Source of the DNA: Motiliproteus sp036961355
Lineage (GTDB): Bacteria > Pseudomonadota > Gammaproteobacteria > Pseudomonadales > Balneatricaceae
Length of the DNA stretch: 64,000 nucleotides
Assembly: GCA_036961355.1 (NCBI GenBank)
Contig: JBALVL010000004.1
Location: forward strand, 1 to 64,000
Direction: 5' to 3'
Below the pieces are notes generated by a model. That model was not told the DNA's origin. It saw nothing but the letters and a program-made list of their open reading frames with translations, and ran no database searches. The position numbers were made by a program, and so were the translations under genes. Below, in pieces: positions 58,189-64,000 of the stretch; position 1 is the stretch's first letter, and each line of letters opens with the position of its first letter.

Positions 58189-60849
58189 TTAAAAATGCAG
58201 TGAGATGTCCTTATGACTAGATCGGCAACTGGCCACATACTTCGCTGTCTCAATCGACAAGCGTTGTTGCAGGCGTAAACCGATCGAGTCTTTGATCGCC
58301 GTATCATAGGCGCTCAAGGACGGTGTCAGTTGCTCGGCAGCCTGACGACGCCACTGCAATTCAGTCGCCAGGATCGTCAGACTTTCCTCGACAAAACGTT
58401 GTGCCTTCGCGGGGTCCGCTTTCTTGCCCTTGAGTGCACGACGGGCTTTGGACAACTTTGATTTGACCTTGCTGCTGCCTGCGATCAATCCTAGCGACTT
58501 AGCAACATCGGCGACCTGTTCCATCGCAGCATCGTGGCTTAGGCTGCTAATCGCATCGTCCAGCGCGCGGATTTGAGGCTCGCTCTGCGCTAATGCTTCG
58601 GTGTGATTCAATACTTGTAGCAGAGCAGGTACCGGCTCGTACGCACTATCAACATTGTTGCGGTAGCGGCTGCGGGCGCTCTTCTCGGCCTTGGACAATT
58701 TTAGGTATTGGTCGTGATCGGCTTGCCAGTTAGCCGGGATCTGCGGTTCGAGTGTTTTACGGGTGATTGTGATGTGATCGATCTCAGCTTGCAGGTCAGC
58801 CAGCAGGACAGGGTCGGCATTGTCTTCTTCGCTTAAGCGACGAAGGCGTAGCTGTGTGTTTTTCATCTCAAAATCGAATTTCCGCATCTGTGCCTGTAGG
58901 TCACGAACTTGACGGTGCAGCGGTGCATAGTCCACTTCAAACGCGCTAAGTGCTGTCTGTTTGGTACGGATATCCTCAACCAGATCGAAAGTAGCGGCGG
59001 CTTTATCGGTACTCTCTGTTAGCGCCTTGCGTACACCGGAGGGCAGGTAACTGAGGTCAACACGTGCCATCTGCGAGATGCTGCCGCGCAAGCGATCCGC
59101 TTCGTTGTCATAACGGTCAAACAGGTATGACTCCAAACACGACTGTAATCGCGGGTTCATCGGCGGTGGCGCGGTTTCAGAAGTCAGGAAGCTGCGATTG
59201 GGCAGGTAGTTGACCAGCGAAGGGAAACTACCGGCGATAACCAGCGCCAATAGCTGTAGTCCAATAAAAGCCAGGGCACCGCGATAGATGTGCACGGTGC
59301 GAACAATTTTTGGTGCGACCCCGCGCAGATAGAACAGTGCAAAGCCAAACGGCGGCGTCAGGAATGAGGTTTGAATATTGAGACCAAACATCACGCCAAG
59401 CCAGACGGCGGTGACGTTAGCCGACGGATTTGCAAGCAAGATAGGGGCCACGATCGGCACCACTACAACGGCGATTTCGATGAAGTCGAGAAAAAAGCCG
59501 AGCAGGAAGATGACCAGCATCACCACGAAGAACTGGGTCCAGAAACCACCGGGAAGGCCGGTCAGGAATTCTCGTACCAGTGTTTCACCCCCAAAACCGC
59601 GAAAGGCGGAGGTCAGCATCGCTGCGCCTATCAGGATGATGAACACCATTGAGGTGGTTTTAACGGTATCTTTCATCACCCCGTTGAGGGTGTCATCTAT
59701 CTTGTAGGTTCGCCAAACACTCCAGAACACTGCAACCATCAACGTGGTGGCAGCGATCGCGGCGATGATCATCGGAATAACATCAGTGTCTTGAATGTTT
59801 TTAAGGTTGAGTTGGTAGAAGGATAAAATCAGTATTAGCACCAGCACGGATCCGATCGCCAGTATCGCCGGGTAATAGCTGTTTTTTCGACCTTCGGTAA
59901 GGCGGTAACCACCCATGATTAGAGCACCGACAGCGCCGATCGAACCGGCCTGGTTGACCGTAGCTACGCCCATAATGATTGAGCCCAGTACAATGAAAAT
60001 CAGCGTCAGAGGCGGTGCCAGAGCCATCAGTACCTTAGCGGCGAATTTACGATCGTACTTGCCGTCATAGGGTACCGGCGGTGCGGATTCAGGCTTTAAC
60101 CACGCGGTGATCAGGATGTAAGTGATATAGAGTCCGACCAGTACGAAGCCGGGTATCAGCGCGCCCATAAACATATCACCGGCGCTGGCCGAGGTGATGT
60201 CGAGCGTCGAAGGCATCGAGAATTCGCCGGTGCTGTCCTTGTACAGCGTTTTACGCAGGGTGCTGGCCTGGTCGGCGGCGCTGGAAAGCTGATCCGCCAG
60301 GATGATCAATACGATAGAGGGCGGGATGATCTGGCCCAGTGTTCCCGAGGCGCAGATGGTGCCGCAAGCCAGTGACTTGGAGTAGTTGTTACGCAGCATC
60401 GCCGGTAACGAGATCATACCCATCGCGATCACGGTAGCGCCGACGATACCTGTGGTTGCCGCCAAGAGGGCGCCTACCAAGACCACCGAGATACCCAGAC
60501 CACCGGGTACCGGACCGAACAACTGCGCCATCGAGACCAGCAGGTCTTCGGCAATCTTGGAGCGTTGCAGCATAATCCCCATGAAAATGAATAATGGGAT
60601 GGCGATTAACGTATCGCGTTCAACATCCCAATAGAGACTTCGAAAGTTGGTAACACCGGCGGTTAACCATTGCACTGGCCCGCCTTCAACGAAGTAAGCG
60701 CTAGGGTCGCCGACAAATAGATAGCCGCACAGTGCCGCCAGACCAATGGCCAGAATAGCGGAGCCGGGTAGTGCGAATGCGACAGGGAAGCCGGATGACA
60801 ATGCACCCACCATCAAAAAAATAAGGATCAATAAGAAAAGCAGTTCCAT
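58189..60849 (-). CDS. dctM: TRAP transporter large permease with long C-terminal extension
   Basis: Inner-membrane DctM-type permease of 886 residues, far longer than the common 430. Residues 1-555 form the transport part with GIVGATVIAMGMISLPAMLRNNYSKSLACGTICASGTLGQIIPPS and GLNIQTSFLTPPFGFALFYLRG; this part itself carries a loop and extra helices between about 195 and 380. Residues 556-886 are a soluble, highly charged, helical tail (LHRQVRDLQAQMRKFDFEMK, LRLRRLSEEDNADP, KSKLSKARRALKGKKADPAK), probably coiled coil. It is the last gene of a dctP-dctQ-dctM operon. The function of the tail is unknown; the permease identity is firm. Confidence 0.9.
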   Translation of the reverse strand: MELLFLLILIFLMVGALSSGFPVAFALPGSAILAIGLAALCGYLFVGDPSAYFVEGGPVQWLTAGVTNFRSLYWDVERDTLIAIPLFIFMGIMLQRSKIAEDLLVSMAQLFGPVPGGLGISVVLVGALLAATTGIVGATVIAMGMISLPAMLRNNYSKSLACGTICASGTLGQIIPPSIVLIILADQLSSAADQASTLRKTLYKDSTGEFSMPSTLDITSASAGDMFMGALIPGFVLVGLYITYILITAWLKPESAPPVPYDGKYDRKFAAKVLMALAPPLTLIFIVLGSIIMGVATVNQAGSIGAVGALIMGGYRLTEGRKNSYYPAILAIGSVLVLILILSFYQLNLKNIQDTDVIPMIIAAIAATTLMVAVFWSVWRTYKIDDTLNGVMKDTVKTTSMVFIILIGAAMLTSAFRGFGGETLVREFLTGLPGGFWTQFFVVMLVIFLLGFFLDFIEIAVVVVPIVAPILLANPSANVTAVWLGVMFGLNIQTSFLTPPFGFALFYLRGVAPKIVRTVHIYRGALAFIGLQLLALVIAGSFPSLVNYLPNRSFLTSETAPPPMNPRLQSCLESYLFDRYDNEADRLRGSISQMARVDLSYLPSGVRKALTESTDKAAATFDLVEDIRTKQTALSAFEVDYAPLHRQVRDLQAQMRKFDFEMKNTQLRLRRLSEEDNADPVLLADLQAEIDHITITRKTLEPQIPANWQADHDQYLKLSKAEKSARSRYRNNVDSAYEPVPALLQVLNHTEALAQSEPQIRALDDAISSLSHDAAMEQVADVAKSLGLIAGSSKVKSKLSKARRALKGKKADPAKAQRFVEESLTILATELQWRRQAAEQLTPSLSAYDTAIKDSIGLRLQQRLSIETAKYVASCRSSHKDISLHF

Positions 60850-61003
60850 GTATCAGCCTATTGCTTAAATCTAAGCGTTACCGGTGCAGGGCTTTGAAGA
60901 AGTAACTAGCAGTCCGCACTCTTTGTTTGAATTAACGTGTTTTAGTTAACGCGACCTTAGTTAACATATGTATGTCTAAGTATTTGAATCAATGGAAAGG
61001 TCG

Positions 61004-62077
61004 TTAATGACTGGCGTCGTCAGCATCCGTTGTTTCACCCGCCTCATCAGGCTCACCGCGCAGGTTTGCGGTATTGCTGAGCAGGTAACTGCAAAACTGG
61101 GCGATCATTGAGAGTGCAAAAACAACCAAATACACGGCCATCAGGTACTTCACGTACATGCCGTAACCACTTTGAGAGATCTCGAAGCTGAATAGCGGGC
61201 TATTAATGCTGCTGGCGCGGTTCCACATGCCCAGCGTCAAAATCACCCAGCACAGCGGTAGCCCGAGGCAGGTTAAGCCAATAATATTAGCCCAGGACTT
61301 TGCCCGTCGGCCGAAGTGGGTATAGAGCACATCAACGCGCACGTGTCCTTCGTGAATCAGGGTGTAGGCGCTGGCAAATAGGAACATCGCTGCGTACCAG
61401 AACCGAACCAGGTCACCCATGTAGACTTGCTCGTAGGAAAAAACAAAACGAAACAGCACAATTTGAAATTCGGCGATGACAACCAGTAACGCTAGCCAGA
61501 TGAAACCAAGCGAGCGGGTCATTAAACCGATCACGAAGGCTAATAAAACCAGCGGGAAGTGAACATAAAGTCCGCGGAACTGGGCTCGTCCTAAAGATTG
61601 ACTCAGTTCTTGTCCAACCAGAGCGGGCAGTAAGTCTTCGACCCGTAATAAAGAGATGATCATGTCGACCAGGCCGATGATCAACACTCCCCAAAAAGCG
61701 ACACGCACAATATAAGCAGAGAATGCCGACAGTCGGTCGGCCTCGAGCCGCAGACTGCGATGTGGCGTGGCCATGACATAACCGACAACGATCGCAATCG
61801 CTATCAGGTAGCAAGCCATTTGTAGCCAGCCTAGCTGCAGCGCTTGCGCCGTTAACGGTTGATCTAAAGGTGCAAACGTTAGCCAGCCTTGATGGGCGAG
61901 AAAATTGGTTAGCCCGGGCCACTCTCGCCAGAAGGTAAGGTAGTTGTTGAGAAGAAACGCCAGTGCCGTAGCAACCACAGCGCCCGCGCAGATACGCACG
62001 AACCTGTCTAAGGGTGAACCACTGTTCAGCGGTGGGGTTTGAGCCACCTGTGTTGGTTCACTGTTGGAATCTGTCAT
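61004..62077 (-). CDS. dctQ: TRAP transporter small permease, enlarged (DctQ family)
   Basis: Inner-membrane protein of about 357 residues, twice the usual DctQ. The C-terminal half holds the DctQ-like part (SYEQVYMGDLVRFWYAAMFLFASAYTLIHEGHVRVDVLYTHFG, typical EGHVRVD), while the N-terminal half adds about four hydrophobic helices (GAVVATALAFLLNNYLTFW, LIAIAIVVGYVMATP). I chose the ATG at 62077 with AGGCG upstream over a GTG 36 bases earlier. It belongs with the large permease downstream and receptor upstream. Confidence 0.85.
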   Translation of the reverse strand: MTDSNSEPTQVAQTPPLNSGSPLDRFVRICAGAVVATALAFLLNNYLTFWREWPGLTNFLAHQGWLTFAPLDQPLTAQALQLGWLQMACYLIAIAIVVGYVMATPHRSLRLEADRLSAFSAYIVRVAFWGVLIIGLVDMIISLLRVEDLLPALVGQELSQSLGRAQFRGLYVHFPLVLLAFVIGLMTRSLGFIWLALLVVIAEFQIVLFRFVFSYEQVYMGDLVRFWYAAMFLFASAYTLIHEGHVRVDVLYTHFGRRAKSWANIIGLTCLGLPLCWVILTLGMWNRASSINSPLFSFEISQSGYGMYVKYLMAVYLVVFALSMIAQFCSYLLSNTANLRGEPDEAGETTDADDASH

Positions 62078-62396
62078 TAAGTAACGCCTGAACAATTTGA
62101 GATACAACGACACTAGGATACAACCACACTAGAAGTCATCACTTATCGTCACTATGGCTCATCGCCGTTGATTTTTCTCGTCTTTGTTCTCGCCCGAATG
62201 CGTGGCTTGAGAAATGATGAGAAGCGGCGGTATTTGTGACTGTTGTGACTGTTGGGATTGTTATGAAAGGACCCAGTCGTCGGTAGATTCGTTTACTCGC
62301 CTGCAAACGGCGTTTGAGGCGAGCAGGTAAAGCAGGAAAAACTGAACCGCATGACGTTCACCATACGGCTGGTTTCATTCCCGCTTTCATTCCCGG

Positions 62397-63491
62397 TTAT
62401 AGGCCGAGTGCGCGGTTACGCTGTTCGACATAGGCCTGGTCAGAGATCTTAGCCCAAGCACCGATCTCGGCACGGGCGGTAACAAAGCTCTTGTGGATAC
62501 GTGCAGCCAACTCGCTATGCTGCTGAACTTCGTCGAAGACCTCTTCGGCGGCTTCACTGAAGGCGTCGTAGACATCGTCGTTGAAGCGACGTAGCTTGAC
62601 GCCCTGATCGTTAACCAGCGATGCCAATGCAGCACCGTTCTTGGCGTTGTACTCTGACATCATCACTTCGTTTTCCATCGATGCCGCTGCATTGATGATC
62701 AACTGATCTGAAGGTGACAGATTATCCCACCACTTCTTGTTCATGCCGATGCTGAGCATAGCGCCCGGCTCGTGCATACCCGGATAGTAATAGTACTTGG
62801 CGGCTTCGTAGAATTTCATCGCCTGGTCGTTCCAGGGACCTACCCATTCGGTGGCGTCGATCGCACCGGAAACCAAGTTTTCATAAATCTGACTGCCAGG
62901 CAGTGACACTGGTGAGGCATCCAGTTTGGCCATCACATCGCCGCCCAAACCGGGCATACGAATTTTGAGTCCTTTTAGATCGTCGGGGGAGTTGATCTCC
63001 TTACGGAACCAACCGCCCATCTGAACACCAGTGTTACCGCACATCAATCCCTTAATGCCAAACGGTGCTGCCAGCTCATCCCACAGCTCCTGACCACCAC
63101 CAAAACGCATCCAGGCGTTGAATTCGTTAGCAGAAAGACCGAACGGAACAGAGGTGAAATACGCAAAACCGGGGTGTTTACCTTTCCAGTAGTACTCAGC
63201 GCCATGGTAGATCTGGGCGTTACCGGAAGCGACTTCGTCAAACGAGTCAAAGGCTTTAACTCGCTCGCCGGAGGCGAAATAGTTGACCTGAATACGACCG
63301 TCGGTCATGTCGGTTACACGCTTAGCAAAGCGCTGAGCACCGGTACCCAGTCCGGGGAAATCCCGTGGCCAGGTCGAAACCATATTGACTTCCATGCGAT
63401 CTTTGGCAATGGCCGGGGCTGATAGCGTCGATGCTGCGGCGACACCTCCCAGACCGATCAATCCTTTTTTCAATGCATCACGTCTGTTCAT
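62397..63491 (-). CDS. dctP: TRAP transporter substrate-binding protein with Tat-type signal
   Basis: Periplasmic receptor of 364 residues. The N-terminus NRRDALKKGLIGLGGVAAAST carries a twin-arginine export motif, ending near SAPAIAKD. The mature part reads VNMVSTWPRDFPGLGTGAQRF, as in Tat-exported TRAP receptors for 2-oxo or hydroxy acids and related carboxylates, and has LKIRMPGLGGDVMAKL around the ligand arginine and AIDATEWVGPWNDQAM. It is first in the receptor-dctQ-dctM group. Ligand is unknown, but an organic or amino-type carboxylate is expected. Confidence 0.9.
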   Translation of the reverse strand: MNRRDALKKGLIGLGGVAAASTLSAPAIAKDRMEVNMVSTWPRDFPGLGTGAQRFAKRVTDMTDGRIQVNYFASGERVKAFDSFDEVASGNAQIYHGAEYYWKGKHPGFAYFTSVPFGLSANEFNAWMRFGGGQELWDELAAPFGIKGLMCGNTGVQMGGWFRKEINSPDDLKGLKIRMPGLGGDVMAKLDASPVSLPGSQIYENLVSGAIDATEWVGPWNDQAMKFYEAAKYYYYPGMHEPGAMLSIGMNKKWWDNLSPSDQLIINAAASMENEVMMSEYNAKNGAALASLVNDQGVKLRRFNDDVYDAFSEAAEEVFDEVQQHSELAARIHKSFVTARAEIGAWAKISDQAYVEQRNRALGL

Positions 63492-63741
63492 AGAGTCTTA
63501 TCCTCAAATACTATTATTGTTGTCTATGCCTTTCGTTTAATACTCTTTGACTAACTGCTTGAGTTTACTGTTAGTAACCGAGAAATATCCAGCAGAAGCG
63601 GATGTACTACGACCAATGATTAATAGCCTTGGTAAACCCGAATAAAAATACGGTATTAACTGTGAGGGTCAATGCCGATATTTGGTCGCCAAGTACGGTG
63701 AGTGATGTTGTGCTCTGGGTGGGTTTTCACCCATAGAGGGC

Positions 63742-64000
63742 TTAACTGCTGTGCTGGTAGACCATGATGGCAGCGGCCAAATCTTCGAGTGCCGCGCCGA
63801 CCGATTTAAACAGGGTGATCGCTTCGGTGTTGCTTCGCCCCTGCCGTTGTTGCCGGCAAAGTTGGTACAGGTCTGCCTTAATGTCGTCAGGACTAATCAG
63901 GCCTTGTTGGAGCGGTATTACGATATCACCCGCTTCTTTGCAAGCTCCGTCACGGGTATCGACATACAGATCCGCCCTGTTAATCACCGTATCATCAGCT
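63742..64000 (-). CDS. ornithine cyclodeaminase/mu-crystallin family protein, C-terminal part
   Basis: The gene runs off the right edge, so only its last 85 codons are here. ADDTVINRADLYVDTRDGAC then KEAGDIVIPLQQGLI and EAITLFKSVGAALEDLAAAI match the C-terminus of NAD-dependent ornithine cyclodeaminase or alanine dehydrogenase-like proteins. The frame stays open to base 64000 and the true start lies beyond. It is 250 bases upstream of the TRAP receptor gene on the same strand, suggesting one functional group. The exact substrate cannot be told from this part. Confidence 0.85.
   Translation of the reverse strand, partial: ADDTVINRADLYVDTRDGACKEAGDIVIPLQQGLISPDDIKADLYQLCRQQRQGRSNTEAITLFKSVGAALEDLAAAIMVYQHSS

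Noticed and set aside
1..64000. tRNA, rRNA, CRISPR arrays and phage genes
   Set aside because: No cloverleaf-like sequence, rRNA-like block, regularly spaced repeats or phage structural genes were noticed on reading; small RNAs could be missed without a covariance search.

Overview
The window looks like the chromosome of a heterotrophic marine-type gammaproteobacterium, most likely near Oceanospirillales or Pseudomonas-like lineages. The genus cannot be read from the sequence. Support comes from a HexR-controlled Entner-Doudoroff (ED) system, Pseudomonas-style glucose ABC transporter genes, two TRAP transporters and gammaproteobacterial regulators. Most of the window has moderately high GC. 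The stretch from about 12.2 to 18.8 kb is clearly more AT-rich and carries broken transposase genes at its edge. No rRNA, tRNA, CRISPR array or intact insertion sequence was seen.

Layout. 0.3-2.6 kb: MetR-like LysR regulator, divergent EamA exporter and a small unknown gene. 3.1-7.1 kb: edd, a small ABM-domain protein, glk and eda, closed by a strong terminator, then a LuxR-type remnant. 7.5-10.1 kb: DnaQ-like exonuclease and a cNMP/CBS/DUF294 protein. 10.2-18.1 kb: a sugar phosphorolysis locus (SGLT-like Na+ symporter, beta-phosphoglucomutase, GH65 phosphorylase, PfkB kinase, SorC-type regulator), followed by remnants of IS30, IS3 and aldo/keto reductase genes. 18.8-20.9 kb: Gfo/Idh/MocA oxidoreductase and hexose-6-phosphate mutarotase. 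21.4-27.6 kb: zwf, pgl, a GltR/GtrS-like two-component system and pgi. 28.0-34.9 kb: a glucose-type ABC transporter (binding protein, two permeases, ATPase), an AraC regulator and a porin. 35.2-36.6 kb: orphan periplasmic binding protein and SemiSWEET. 36.8-42.7 kb: mgsA, eno, a small unknown gene, pyk and gap on one strand and hexR divergent. 43.0-44.4 kb: arsR-acr3. 44.7-52.3 kb: one long operon for uptake and oxidation of an amino acid or opine-like compound (TRAP dctQMP, three-subunit FAD/2Fe-2S dehydrogenase, RidA) with a divergent OccR-like LysR regulator. 52.7-58.0 kb: chemoreceptor, EndA-type nuclease, cysteine synthase-glutaredoxin fusion and EamA exporter. 58.2-64.0 kb: a second TRAP transporter with enlarged membrane subunits, preceded by the end of an ornithine cyclodeaminase-family gene that runs off the window.

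How it works together. Glucose would cross the porin, be bound and imported by the ABC transporter, be phosphorylated by Glk, and be oxidised by Zwf and Pgl to 6-phosphogluconate. Edd and Eda split that to pyruvate and glyceraldehyde-3-phosphate, and Gap, Eno and Pyk complete the lower pathway; Pgi and the mutarotase feed hexose phosphates in. Candidate HexR operators (TGTAAT-WWW-ATTACA type) lie before edd, zwf and hexR, with weaker ones before eda and gap. The GH65 locus would deliver beta-glucose-1-phosphate, converted by beta-phosphoglucomutase to glucose-6-phosphate, directly into this ED hub. No phosphofructokinase gene is in the window.

The observations most worth a second look are the GH65-PfkB-SorC island of unknown substrate, the opine-oxidase-like operon driven by a TRAP transporter, the TRAP permease with a 331-residue soluble tail, the duplicated gene junction between the two sugar permeases, a 19-base G run, and a pair of mutually exclusive hairpins at 58.1 kb.
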